Source: CAZLQF01 sp964561545
GTDB taxonomy: Bacteria; Bacteroidota; Bacteroidia; CAILMK01; CAYYUA01
DNA: 64,000 bases
Assembly: GCA_964561545.1 (NCBI GenBank)
Contig: CAZLQF010000003.1
Span: forward strand, 62,001-126,000
Direction: 5' to 3'
In this document: positions 9,489-18,914 of the stretch, in pieces
Position numbering within the stretch: position 1 is the first letter of the stretch
How the letters are laid out: each line of letters starts with the position of its first letter
Made by a program: the position numbers and the translations under genes
The notes under the pieces: generated by a model
What the model was told of the DNA's origin: nothing
Databases searched by the model: none
Seen by the model: the letters and a program-made list of their open reading frames with translations, nothing else

Positions 9489-12400
9489 TTGAAATATCCT
9501 GAGTACAAGAACCTTGATCTGATAGCAGTAGCCAAAGAAGTTCAAACATTCTGGGAAAACAACCATATTTTTGAAAAGAGCATTGCCACGCGCGAGGATC
9601 AGCCGAGTTTTACCTTTTACGAAGGGCCGCCTTCTGTTAACGGGTATCCGGGCATCCATCACGTCTTAGGACGAGCAGTGAAGGATATTTTTTGCCGTTA
9701 CAAAACCCTGCAGGGGTACAAGGTGCGGCGTAAAAGCGGCTGGGATACGCACGGCCTTCCTGTAGAGCTACAAGTGGAAAAAAGGTTGGGCATCTCTAAA
9801 GACGACATTGGCCAAAAGATCTCGGTGGCCCAATACAATGAAGAGTGCCGCAAGGATGTGCTTCAATACAAGGATGCCTGGGAGGAGATGACCAAAAAGC
9901 TTGGCTTTTGGCTGGATTTTGATGATGTTTACATCACCTATTCCAAGGATTACATCGAAACCCTTTGGTACCTCCTCAAGCAGTTTCATGAGAAGGGGCT
10001 CCTTTACCGCGATTTTTCCATCCAGCCTTACTCGCCGGCAGCTGGTACGGCCCTCAGTTCACACGAATTGAACATGCCCGGGTGTTACTGTCTGATCAAA
10101 GATGTTTCGCTTACCGCTCAATTTAAAGTACACGATACCGAAAACGAATATTTGCTGGCCTGGACCACCACACCCTGGACGTTGCCTTCCAATACCGGCT
10201 TGGCCGTGGGCAAGGACATTGAATACGTCAAGGTCCAAACCTACAACCAATATACCTACGAACCCATCATCGTTTACCTGGCCAAAGAAACAATGTCCAA
10301 GTTTTTCAAGCCCGAAAATGCGGAACTGAACGTTGAAGGTTACGAACCGGGCCAAAAAGAAATCCCTTACCAAGTCCTCGATTCTTTCCCGGGCAAAGAA
10401 ATGGAAGAAATGCGCTATGAGCAGTTGCTCCCTTACGTGCAGCCGGAAGAAGGCGATCCCTTTAGGGTGGTAACGGCTGATTTCGTATCGACTGAGGAAG
10501 GAACAGGCATCGTGCACATTGCTCCCACATTTGGGGATGATGACTTCAAGGTGGGCAAGCAGAAGAATTTGCCACCTTTAACCGTTCCCGACCCTGACAA
10601 TTCAAACCGCCCAATGCCCTTGGTTTCAAAGAAAGGCCAATTTGTAGATCAAGTGGATGAATTTGCAGGCCGGTATGTGAAAAACTTTACCGATGATGAA
10701 AATTTCGAGGATGTCAATGTTGATATAGCGGTCAAGTTAAAAAAAGAGAACCGTGCTTTTAACATTGAAAAATACGAGCATAATTATCCGCACTGCTGGC
10801 GCACCGATAAGCCTTTGCTTTATTATCCGTTGGATGCTTGGTTCATCAAAAGTACAGCCCTCAAAGACCGCATGATTGAGCTTAACCAAACCATTAACTG
10901 GAAGCCTTCTTCTACTGGAGAAGGCCGCTTTGGCAATTGGCTTGAAAACATGGTGGATTGGAACCTATCAAGGGATCGTTACTGGGGTACCCCCCTTCCG
11001 GTTTGGCTTACTGAAGATGGCACCGAAGTTAAATGCATCGGTTCATTTGAAGAACTGAAGCAAGAAGTGGACAAGGCGATTGAAGCTGGCTTTGATCAGG
11101 AACCCATTACCGGGGCGTTTGATCCTCACAGGCCCTATGTGGATGAAGTGACACTGGTTTCGGATTACGGGAAGCCCATGAAAAGGGTTACCGATGTGAT
11201 CGATGTTTGGTTTGACTCTGGAGCCATGCCTTATGCCCAGTGGCATTATCCCTTTGAAAATCAGGAAATTTTCAACAACAACTTCCCGGCTGATTTCATT
11301 GCAGAAGGGGTTGATCAAACACGGGGTTGGTTTTATACCCTGCATGCCATTGCCAGTATGTTGTTCGATTCTACGGCTTATAAAAATGTAATTGCCAATG
11401 GGTTGGTATTGGATAAGGATGGCAACAAAATGTCCAAGCGGCTTGGCAATGTTATTGATCCGTTTGAAATTTTGGACAACCAAGGACCCGATGCTACCCG
11501 CTGGTACATGGTCCACAATGCTCAATTGTGGGATAATCTCAAGTTTGATCCGGCTGGCGTGGATGAAACCAAACGAAAACTGTTCGGTACCATTTTCAAT
11601 GTTTATTCCTTCTTTTCCCTTTATGCCAATATTGATGAATTTGTTTACAGTGAAGCAGAGATTCCCGTAAAAGAACGGCCTGAAATTGATCGATGGATTA
11701 TTTCATTCCTGAACTCATTGATTAGAGATTACCAGGCACTCATGGATGAATACGAACCTACCAAAGCGGTCCGCAGACTTCAGGAATTTGTTGTAGACCA
11801 CCTTAGCAATTGGTATGTAAGGCTTTGCAGAAGAAGGTTTTGGAAAGGCGATTATTCGCTTGATAAAATAGCTGCTTATCAAACGTTATACCGTTGTTTG
11901 GAAGTTACAGCCCAGTTAATGGCGCCATTTTCACCTTATTATGCCGAGCGGCTTTTCAAGGATTTAAATGATGTTACCGGGCGCCATGAGGCCGAATCGG
12001 TTCACTTGTCTTACCTGCCTGCTTACGATGGAAGTAAGGTAGACCACGACCTGGAGGAACGAATGGATATTGCCCAGGAAATTACTTCACTGGCGTTGTC
12101 ATTGCGCAAAAAAGCCGATATCCGGGTTCGCCAGCCACTGAATAAACTGATGATACCGGTCATGGATCATCGACTTAAAGAGCAAATCGAGCAGGTACGC
12201 GAATTGATCCTTAATGAGGTAAATGTTAAGGACATTGAATTTATTACGGATACCTCAGCAATCATGGTTAAGAAAGTGAAACCCGACTTTAAGAAATTGG
12301 GGCCCAAATACGGACAGAAGATCAAAGGCATTCAAAAAGCCTTGGCATCCCTTGATCAAAAATCTATCAATGAATTTGAACGAAACGAGTCAATGGATTT

Positions 12401-12788
12401 GACTGTTGACGATGAGATAATTACTTTAAGATTGGATGATGTGGAAATATTGTCGGAGGACATTCCAGGGTGGTTGGTATCATCAACGGGTAAATTGACG
12501 GTAGCAATGGACATTACCATAACAGATGAATTAAAATATGAAGGCATTACACGAGAACTTGTCAACAGGGTTCAAAACCTTAGAAAACAGCGCGATCTTG
12601 AAGTGACGGACAACATTGAATTAATTGTGGAAAATCATCCAGAGTTGGCTGAGGCCATTGAACGATTTAGAAATTACATTTGTAGGGAAACGTTAGCGAA
12701 TTCGCTTTCACTTGATTCTGATATGAAGGATGAAGAGGAAGTTAGTATTGAAGACCTTAACATTAAAATTAATCTAAAAAAAGTTTAG
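9489..12788 (+). CDS. ileS: Isoleucyl-tRNA synthetase, type 2 with swapped HIGH motif
   Basis: This 1099-residue enzyme charges tRNA-Ile in the cytoplasm. The class I nucleotide-binding signature occurs as NGYPGIHH (residues 51-58), so the usual HxGH reads GIHH. KMSKR is at 647-651. The CP1 editing domain is present, with WTTTPWTLPSNT and GTGIVHIAPTFGDDD. The C terminus has an anticodon-binding domain and a long extension, matching the eukaryote-like IleRS2 type rather than the shorter type with a C-terminal zinc finger. The start is taken as TTG at 9489, because upstream sequence does not extend the frame and alignment begins at KYPEYKNLDL. It heads a cluster with the dksA-like gene (4 bases downstream) and lspA. 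Confidence 0.97.
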   Translation: MKYPEYKNLDLIAVAKEVQTFWENNHIFEKSIATREDQPSFTFYEGPPSVNGYPGIHHVLGRAVKDIFCRYKTLQGYKVRRKSGWDTHGLPVELQVEKRLGISKDDIGQKISVAQYNEECRKDVLQYKDAWEEMTKKLGFWLDFDDVYITYSKDYIETLWYLLKQFHEKGLLYRDFSIQPYSPAAGTALSSHELNMPGCYCLIKDVSLTAQFKVHDTENEYLLAWTTTPWTLPSNTGLAVGKDIEYVKVQTYNQYTYEPIIVYLAKETMSKFFKPENAELNVEGYEPGQKEIPYQVLDSFPGKEMEEMRYEQLLPYVQPEEGDPFRVVTADFVSTEEGTGIVHIAPTFGDDDFKVGKQKNLPPLTVPDPDNSNRPMPLVSKKGQFVDQVDEFAGRYVKNFTDDENFEDVNVDIAVKLKKENRAFNIEKYEHNYPHCWRTDKPLLYYPLDAWFIKSTALKDRMIELNQTINWKPSSTGEGRFGNWLENMVDWNLSRDRYWGTPLPVWLTEDGTEVKCIGSFEELKQEVDKAIEAGFDQEPITGAFDPHRPYVDEVTLVSDYGKPMKRVTDVIDVWFDSGAMPYAQWHYPFENQEIFNNNFPADFIAEGVDQTRGWFYTLHAIASMLFDSTAYKNVIANGLVLDKDGNKMSKRLGNVIDPFEILDNQGPDATRWYMVHNAQLWDNLKFDPAGVDETKRKLFGTIFNVYSFFSLYANIDEFVYSEAEIPVKERPEIDRWIISFLNSLIRDYQALMDEYEPTKAVRRLQEFVVDHLSNWYVRLCRRRFWKGDYSLDKIAAYQTLYRCLEVTAQLMAPFSPYYAERLFKDLNDVTGRHEAESVHLSYLPAYDGSKVDHDLEERMDIAQEITSLALSLRKKADIRVRQPLNKLMIPVMDHRLKEQIEQVRELILNEVNVKDIEFITDTSAIMVKKVKPDFKKLGPKYGQKIKGIQKALASLDQKSINEFERNESMDLTVDDEIITLRLDDVEILSEDIPGWLVSSTGKLTVAMDITITDELKYEGITRELVNRVQNLRKQRDLEVTDNIELIVENHPELAEAIERFRNYICRETLANSLSLDSDMKDEEEVSIEDLNIKINLKKV

Positions 12789-12792
12789 TTTT

Positions 12793-13203
12793 ATGAGTCA
12801 AAAAAATCAAAATGAATCAGAACAGGAGTTAAAGACAAGGTATTCGGATGAGGAATTGGAAGAATTCAGGCAGCTTATCGAAAAGAAATTAAAAAAGGCA
12901 AGGGAAGAATATGAATTCTTGCATGAAGCCGTGAAAAATCCAAATGATCATGGGGTTGATGAAAACTACAACTCTAACAAGCTTTTTGAGGAAACAAATG
13001 CTGCCACTGACAAAGAATCGCTAAGCCAATTGGCCGACCGTCAAAGGAAGTTCATTAAGAACTTAGAGGATGCTCTCGTGCGTATTGAGAACAAAACCTA
13101 CGGCATTTGCAAGGAAACAGGTGAACTAATCTCTAAGGAGCGCTTAAGGGCCGTACCTCACACTACCTCAAGCATAAAGGCTAAGCAGCAACAAAACAAA
13201 TAA
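12793..13203 (+). CDS. DksA/TraR-family protein with degenerate zinc finger
   Basis: This 136-residue protein has a charged N-terminal coiled coil (about 18-95) followed by the C4-finger region of DksA/TraR (about 103-131: YGICKETGELI, then KERLRAVPHTT). Of the four positions that hold zinc cysteines in E. coli DksA, only C106 remains; the others are T109, S127 and A130. The fold is probably kept without zinc, as in other Bacteroidota homologues. Family members bind the RNA polymerase secondary channel and tune transcription with ppGpp; whether this one does so is inference. It sits between ileS and lspA with gaps of 4 and 3 bases, clearly one operon. Confidence 0.88.
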   Translation: MSQKNQNESEQELKTRYSDEELEEFRQLIEKKLKKAREEYEFLHEAVKNPNDHGVDENYNSNKLFEETNAATDKESLSQLADRQRKFIKNLEDALVRIENKTYGICKETGELISKERLRAVPHTTSSIKAKQQQNK

Positions 13204-13206
13204 CGG

Positions 13207-13764
13207 TTGAAGTACCTATACCCTTCCCTTTTCGTATTCTTCATTCTCTTATTAGATCAGGCATTTAAGGTATGGGTGAAAACGACCATGCACCTTGGCC
13301 AAGAAATTGAAGTAATCGGGGAATGGTTTAAGCTGCACTTTACAGAAAATAAGGGTATCGCATTTGGGATTGAGTTTGGTGGGCGTACCGGTAAGCTTTT
13401 CTTAAGCATTTTTAGAATTCTCGCTGCAGGTTTAATTGGTTATTATTTGTATTACTTGATCAACCGAAAGGTTAAAAAAGGCTTGATTTTTAGTTTGTGC
13501 CTTATTTTAGCCGGGGCTGTTGGCAACATTATCGACAGTACTTTTTACGGGCTAGTATTCAGCTATGAGGGGTTGTTTCAGGGTAGTGTTGTAGATATGC
13601 TTTACTTCCCTCTATGGAAAGGCTACCTTCCAGAATGGCTCCCTTTTCTTGGTGGTGACTATTTTATTTTCTTTAGGCCTGTTTTTAACATTGCAGACAG
13701 TGCTATCACAATTGGAGTTCTCTCCATACTACTTTTTTACCGGGATGTTTTTAAGGATTGGTAG
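13207..13764 (+). CDS. lspA: Lipoprotein signal peptidase (signal peptidase II)
   Basis: This 185-residue inner-membrane aspartyl protease removes the signal peptide of diacylated prolipoproteins. It has four membrane helices. The catalytic aspartates are D110 in GAVGNIID and D164 in FNIADSAITIG, and the conserved FTENKGIAFG segment is at 46-54. A loop of about 25 extra residues between the two aspartates (EGLFQGSVVDMLYFPLWKG region) is longer than in E. coli, as is usual in Bacteroidota. The start is TTG at 13207, three bases after the preceding stop. Genome neighbours ileS and dksA are a common arrangement. No terminator is obvious downstream. Confidence 0.95.
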   Translation: MKYLYPSLFVFFILLLDQAFKVWVKTTMHLGQEIEVIGEWFKLHFTENKGIAFGIEFGGRTGKLFLSIFRILAAGLIGYYLYYLINRKVKKGLIFSLCLILAGAVGNIIDSTFYGLVFSYEGLFQGSVVDMLYFPLWKGYLPEWLPFLGGDYFIFFRPVFNIADSAITIGVLSILLFYRDVFKDW

Positions 13765-13939
13765 GGTCTTTGATGGTTATGGACCATATGATTGCTTGAA
13801 CAACCAATGATAGCACTTATTTTTGAAAGGTAGGCTGTTTTATTTTTTAAGGTATGGTTGATAGCTTTTGAAAAGGTTAGCAAGATGAATAAAGATTCTT
13901 TTAGCCCAAAGTATTATTGGTAATTTAGTTGGGGAAATT

Positions 13940-15223
13940 TTAGTCATTTCCTGAGCTTTTGGAAAGTTCAAGAACGGTGATTTCAGGATAAACACCTATG
14001 CGGCCTGGAAAACCTGTAAAGCCCAAACCACGATTTACATACAACTTTTGCCTGCCTTTATGGTAAAGCCCGGCCCAGTGCTTATACAGGAGTTTGGCGG
14101 GGCTCCATCGAAAATTTCTTGTGTCGATACCAAATTGCATTCCATGCGTATGGCCTGAAAGTGTTAAATCTATTTGCTTATAACTTTTCGTTATTTCTTT
14201 ATTCCAATGGGTTGGATCATGAGATAATAGAAGGTTGAAATGAGCGTTATTAGCACGCGGAAAGGCTTTTTCCATATCCCCGTAATTCGGGAATTTCTTG
14301 ATGGCGCTCCAATTCTCCAAGCCTATGACGTTAAGCTTGGCTTTACCTTTTTGAATCGTTTGATGGTTATTGCGGAGTAGTTGCCATCCCATCTGTTGAT
14401 GATTTTGCTCCATTTGAACCATGTTGTAGGCTTTCTTTGCATGCGTATCCCAAGACAAATAATCCCCATAATCGTGATTGCCTAAAATGGAGTATACACC
14501 ATGTTTAGCTTTAATTTGTTTCAAAATGTCGATAAATGGTTTAGCCTCTTCTGATTTAAAATTCACTAAATCGCCTGTAAAGCAAACCAAATCAGCATTT
14601 TGATCATTGACCAATTTGACCACTTCCTTAATGGGTTTGGTAGAAGTAAAACTGCCGGTGTGGAGGTCAGATATCTGAACAACCTTAAATCTCTCCAATT
14701 CATTAGGGAGATCAGGAAAGGTGAGTTTTACGCGTTTTACTTTATAATTGAAAGCGCCTTTCATGACGCCATAAACCATGGTAACAAATGGGATGACAGC
14801 TGAAAGATAACCAATATACCGGTATTTTTTGAACTTGAGTGTAGGGTTAGCAGCATCCTTTGTTAAATTTCTTTTGGCATAAGGTAGGTTAGTGTGGAGC
14901 TTATTGTAACTCCATTGGGTTATTTCCAGAAAATCTTCTTTGAATAAAAAGGGTAAAACGATAAGTTTTGTAAAATACAATGAGACCAGATAAGGTGGGA
15001 AAAAAGCAGCGAAGAAACTGCCGTAATAGTATTGGGTAGCAAAGTAATAAGAAGCGATGACCATGTAGGTCAAAATACTTGTAAGCCAATAAAAAAAAGC
15101 AAGGGTTTTTTTATTTCTGACCCTGAAACGGTTGGATATAGTTCTTAACCCTTCCAAACTGTAATAATCAATGGCATAAAGCAAGGTGGTAAGAAGTATG
15201 AAAAATACGATTTTTGAGGTCAT
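13940..15223 (-). CDS. Membrane-anchored metallophosphoesterase (YkuE-like)
   Basis: This 427-residue protein has four or five hydrophobic segments in the first 165 residues, then a calcineurin-like phosphoesterase domain. The metal motifs are in order: QISDLHTGS (D and H), FTGDLVNF (D), LGNHDYGDY (N and H), LLSHDPTHW (H) and LSGHTHGMQFG (H, H). The layout matches membrane phosphoesterases that face the periplasm; YkuE-type members hydrolyse phosphoesters of lipid or nucleotide substrates, but the substrate here is unknown. It is divergent from the M1 peptidase gene, with only 56 bases between the starts. Confidence 0.9.
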   Translation of the reverse strand: MTSKIVFFILLTTLLYAIDYYSLEGLRTISNRFRVRNKKTLAFFYWLTSILTYMVIASYYFATQYYYGSFFAAFFPPYLVSLYFTKLIVLPFLFKEDFLEITQWSYNKLHTNLPYAKRNLTKDAANPTLKFKKYRYIGYLSAVIPFVTMVYGVMKGAFNYKVKRVKLTFPDLPNELERFKVVQISDLHTGSFTSTKPIKEVVKLVNDQNADLVCFTGDLVNFKSEEAKPFIDILKQIKAKHGVYSILGNHDYGDYLSWDTHAKKAYNMVQMEQNHQQMGWQLLRNNHQTIQKGKAKLNVIGLENWSAIKKFPNYGDMEKAFPRANNAHFNLLLSHDPTHWNKEITKSYKQIDLTLSGHTHGMQFGIDTRNFRWSPAKLLYKHWAGLYHKGRQKLYVNRGLGFTGFPGRIGVYPEITVLELSKSSGND

Positions 15224-15279
15224 TAAAATAAGCGTATATACCTTAAAATGTACAAAACCTAACTAAGCCTTATTTAAAT

Positions 15280-16953
15280 ATGTTCCCATTGACACAATTA
15301 TCTAAACATATCAGCCAAGTTCTGACCGGATTATTTATTGTAATTCAGATTATTGAATATGCGCAGGCTCAGGAAATCAATTATTTTTCTGATATGACTT
15401 TTTCCAAATACGACACTTTAAGGGGGACACTCAACACGCGTAGAACTTGTTACGATGTTCATTTTTATGACCTTAACATCCGCGTCAACCCAGAAAATAA
15501 GACCATTAAAGGTTCTAATAGCATTCATTACCAAGTGGAGTCCAAATTTAGAATCTTCCAGGTTGACCTCTTTGCCAATATGAAAATTGACAGCATTACT
15601 GGAAATGGAACCAAACTGAATTACAGGCGGGACAGCAATGTTATTTTGCCTCGGTTCCCGGATGTTCAGGAAAAAGGGGAAAAAGGAAAATTTACGGTTT
15701 ATTACCGAGGTAAACCAAAAGAGGCTGAAAACCCTCCCTGGGATGGGGGCTTTGTATGGGAAAATGATGAAAAAGGCAGACCATGGATAGGGGTAGCCTG
15801 TCAAGGCATCGGTGCAAGCTTGTGGTGGCCCAATAAGGATCATCTATCGGAAGAGCCCGATAGTATGAAGATTAGTTGCGAAGTACCAAAAGATTTAACT
15901 TGTGTATCTAATGGGCGACTCACCAACACTACAAAACGCTCGGATGGCTATCAACGCTATTCTTGGTTGGTTAGCTACCCGATTAACAATTACAATGTTA
16001 CCCTTAACATTGGCCATTATACCCATTTTGAGGACCAGTATGTTAATGAAAACGATACCCTTGAGCTGGACTACTACGTACTTGACTACAACAAAGGCAA
16101 AGCCAAGGATCATTTTCTGCAAGTGCCTGGGATGTTAGGATGCTTCGAAGAATATTTTGGCCCTTATCCATTTCCAAAGGATGGCTATGGTTTAGTAGAA
16201 ACACCTTATTGGGGCATGGAACATCAGGGAGCCATCGCTTATGGTAATAACTATGAAAACAATGAATTAGGATTTGATTACATTATTATCCATGAAAGTG
16301 CCCATGAATGGTGGGGCAATAGCATCAGTACCCACGATCATGGAGCATTGTGGATTCATGAATCATTTACCACTTATGCTGAAGCGCTTTTTGTAGAATG
16401 TAAGTACGATTATTCCACAGCCATTAAGTACCTAAAATCACAAAAACCAAGAATTCAAAACAAGGAGCCGATATTGGGGCCATTAGGAGTAAATTTCAAT
16501 AGCTTTCAGTCATCAGACATGTACTACAAAGGTTCATGGATGTTACATACATTGAGAAGCACCATCAATGACGATGAACAATGGTTTCATATGTTAAGGT
16601 CGCTTAACCAGAAATTTCGCAATGACATCGTAACAACCCAAACGATAACAACTTTTATCAATGACCGTACCTCCATAGAGCTATCTAACTTTTTTAAGCA
16701 ATATTTAAGGCATCCCGAACCGCCAAAATTTGAATATCGCCTCATAGAAAAGGGCAATCGGGTAATGATCAAATACAGGTGGGTTACCAATACCGTTGCT
16801 TACAAAATGCCAATTTCAATTAAGGTTGGAAAAAAAGGTAAAAAAAGACTTCGGCCATCTCAAGAGTGGCAAACCCAAGATTTAGGTTCAATCAACAAGG
16901 ATCATGTAAAAGTGGCTACGGATAAGTTTTATGTAATTCTTCAAGAAAAGTAA
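15280..16953 (+). CDS. Secreted M1-family zinc aminopeptidase
   Basis: This 557-residue protein has an N-terminal signal peptide ending near AQAQE (about residue 31), the M1 beta-saddle domain with WGIGVACQG-like and ASLWWPNKD segments, and the gluzincin catalytic domain. Zinc ligands are H338 and H342 in HESAH, plus E361, exactly 19 residues after H342. The exopeptidase motif is GMEHQGA (312-318) rather than the classic GAMEN, a known Bacteroidota variant. A transition-state tyrosine lies in MYYKGSWML. The long ERAP1-type C-terminal domain is missing, normal for this short subgroup. It probably trims peptides in the periplasm or outside. Confidence 0.93.
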   Translation: MFPLTQLSKHISQVLTGLFIVIQIIEYAQAQEINYFSDMTFSKYDTLRGTLNTRRTCYDVHFYDLNIRVNPENKTIKGSNSIHYQVESKFRIFQVDLFANMKIDSITGNGTKLNYRRDSNVILPRFPDVQEKGEKGKFTVYYRGKPKEAENPPWDGGFVWENDEKGRPWIGVACQGIGASLWWPNKDHLSEEPDSMKISCEVPKDLTCVSNGRLTNTTKRSDGYQRYSWLVSYPINNYNVTLNIGHYTHFEDQYVNENDTLELDYYVLDYNKGKAKDHFLQVPGMLGCFEEYFGPYPFPKDGYGLVETPYWGMEHQGAIAYGNNYENNELGFDYIIIHESAHEWWGNSISTHDHGALWIHESFTTYAEALFVECKYDYSTAIKYLKSQKPRIQNKEPILGPLGVNFNSFQSSDMYYKGSWMLHTLRSTINDDEQWFHMLRSLNQKFRNDIVTTQTITTFINDRTSIELSNFFKQYLRHPEPPKFEYRLIEKGNRVMIKYRWVTNTVAYKMPISIKVGKKGKKRLRPSQEWQTQDLGSINKDHVKVATDKFYVILQEK

Positions 16954-17232
16954 ATTTTACAACACAATTCTGCCTTTTTATCATTACCAATCAGCCAGAA
17001 AGGTATAGGAAAGGCGTTTTGGGAGGTTGAATTAAAAATGGGTACAAAAGCATCTTATTTCAAATACAAAAGTACATTTGATATTTACGCCCTATCCTAA
17101 TTTAAACAATTGCCAATCAATAACATGTATTTGAAGCAGCCAGCATTGCTAATTTAGATTCAGGTAGCATAGCCACCAATGGGATTGGTTTAAATTCAGT
17201 CTGAATGGTCAGTTAGTTATTTAAGAAAGGGC

Positions 17233-17979
17233 TTACATTTCCATACCTCCACAAACGCTAAGCGTTTGCCCCGTAATGTAGGCACTCATGTCAGAAGCCA
17301 AGAAAACTGCTGTATTGGCCACATCTTCTGATTGACCCGGACGCTGTAGCGGAATGATCGCTTGCCATTTTTTGAGTGTTGCTTCATCCAATTCCTCGGT
17401 CATTTCGGTTTCAATGAATCCCGGTGCCACAACATTGCTACGAATGTTTCTGGAGCCCAATTCTTTTGCCAGAGACTTGGAAAAACCTACAATGCCAGCT
17501 TTGGAAGCAGCATAATTAGATTGACCTGGATTGCCTTGCAAGCCTACAATGGAGCTTACGTGGATGAAAGAACCCTTGCGGTTTTTCATCATTGGCTTGA
17601 CGGCAAACTTGGATATATTGAAAATGGACTTGAGATTGGTATTGATGACCTCATCCCATTGTTCTTCATTTAGGCGAAGCAGTAAATTGTCCTGCGTTAT
17701 GCCTGCATTGTTAACCACCACTTCCAATCCTTCAAAGTCCTGAGTGATATTTTTAATCAATTCCTCAGCAGCTTGATAATCTGCGGCATCCGATTGGTAC
17801 CCTTTGGCTTTTACACCATGCTCTTCAAGTTCCTGAGCCAAAGCTTGTGCTTTTTCCACAGAGGAGCGATAAGTAAAGGCGATGTTGGCACCTTGTTCGG
17901 AAAATTTTTGAGCAATGCCTTTACCAATGCCTCGGGTAGCACCGGTTATAAGGGCTGTTTTTCCTTCTAATAATTGCAT
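17233..17979 (-). CDS. fabG: 3-oxoacyl-[acyl-carrier-protein] reductase
   Basis: This 248-residue short-chain dehydrogenase has the cofactor motif TGATRGIG (12-19), NNAG near 90-93, S142/S143, and the catalytic Y156 and K160 in NYAASK. PG at the end of the sixth strand (VAPGFIETEMT) and the C-terminal ITGQTLSVCGGMEM are characteristic of FabG. It reduces 3-oxoacyl-ACP with NADPH in fatty acid elongation. It lies 53 bases downstream of sucD on the same strand; the two may share a transcript although their pathways differ. Length and motifs match the family closely. Confidence 0.95.
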   Translation of the reverse strand: MQLLEGKTALITGATRGIGKGIAQKFSEQGANIAFTYRSSVEKAQALAQELEEHGVKAKGYQSDAADYQAAEELIKNITQDFEGLEVVVNNAGITQDNLLLRLNEEQWDEVINTNLKSIFNISKFAVKPMMKNRKGSFIHVSSIVGLQGNPGQSNYAASKAGIVGFSKSLAKELGSRNIRSNVVAPGFIETEMTEELDEATLKKWQAIIPLQRPGQSEDVANTAVFLASDMSAYITGQTLSVCGGMEM

Positions 17980-18032
17980 TTGAGGATTTTTATGTTAATA
18001 ACTGCAAATCGTTAACTGCAACCTGTCAATGG

Positions 18033-18914
18033 TTAACTGCCCACTGTTTGAAGCGCACTGCTCATGGTTGATCCAATGTGAGCCGGATTGTCAACCACGT
18101 GAATGCCACAATCCCTCATTACCTTCATCTTCGCTTCGGCTGTGTCTTCAGAACCCCCTACAATGGCGCCGGCATGGCCCATTCTTCGGCCTTTTGGTGC
18201 TGTTTGCCCGGCAATGAATCCTACAACAGGTTTCGTTCCGTGTTCATAAACCCAGCGAGCAGCTTCAGACTCCATAGGACCGCCAATCTCACCGATCATG
18301 ATAATGCCTTCTGTATCTTGATCGTTGGTCAACATCTCCACTGCTTCTTTAGTAGAGGTACCAATGATGGGATCACCACCAATGCCAATACAAGTAGATT
18401 GTCCCAAATTTTGTTTGGTTACTTGATCAACTGCTTCATAGGTTAATGTACCTGAACGGGAAACAATACCAATTTTACCTGGTGTGTGGATGAAACCCGG
18501 CATGATGCCAACCTTGCATTCTCCAGGCGTAATTACACCAGGACAATTGGGACCTACCAACCGGCAATTCTTATCAGATAAAAATTCCTGAACAGTGATC
18601 ATGTCTTTCGTTGGAATGCCTTCTGTGATACAAACCACCAAATCAACCCCTGCATCGGCTGCTTCCATTATAGAATCGGCAGCAAATGGGGGAGGTACAA
18701 AGATTACGGAAACATTGGCACCTGCCTCCCTTACGGCTCCTTCAACGGTATCAAAAACTGGCTTGTCAAGATGCTTAGTGCCTCCTTTTCCTGGCGTTAC
18801 ACCGCCAATAACATTCGTACCATATTCGATCATTTGCTCGGCATGAAATGAGCCTTCCTTGCCGGTAAATCCTTGTACAACGATTCGGGAATCTTTATTG
18901 ACTAAAATGCTCAT
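18033..18914 (-). CDS. sucD: Succinyl-CoA ligase, alpha subunit
   Basis: This 293-residue protein has the CoA-binding Rossmann domain (VQGFTGKEGSFHAEQMIEYG, about 13-32) and the ligase domain. The phosphorylated histidine is H247 in RRMGHAGAIVGG. GPNCPGVI and SRSGTLTYE are also exact family signatures. With the beta subunit SucC, not in this window, it interconverts succinyl-CoA and succinate with ATP or GTP formation. The separate location of sucC is common in Bacteroidota. Together with korAB at 59457-62412 it covers the 2-oxoglutarate to succinate steps. Start ATG at 18914 fits the family's usual N terminus (MSILVNKDSRIVVQG). Confidence 0.97.
   Translation of the reverse strand: MSILVNKDSRIVVQGFTGKEGSFHAEQMIEYGTNVIGGVTPGKGGTKHLDKPVFDTVEGAVREAGANVSVIFVPPPFAADSIMEAADAGVDLVVCITEGIPTKDMITVQEFLSDKNCRLVGPNCPGVITPGECKVGIMPGFIHTPGKIGIVSRSGTLTYEAVDQVTKQNLGQSTCIGIGGDPIIGTSTKEAVEMLTNDQDTEGIIMIGEIGGPMESEAARWVYEHGTKPVVGFIAGQTAPKGRRMGHAGAIVGGSEDTAEAKMKVMRDCGIHVVDNPAHIGSTMSSALQTVGS

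Noticed and set aside
10059..10517. An antisense reading frame of about 150 residues inside ileS
   Set aside because: It lies within a well-supported gene on the other strand, with no start context, motif or homology pattern. The same applies to other antisense frames inside korA, sucD and the PKD genes.
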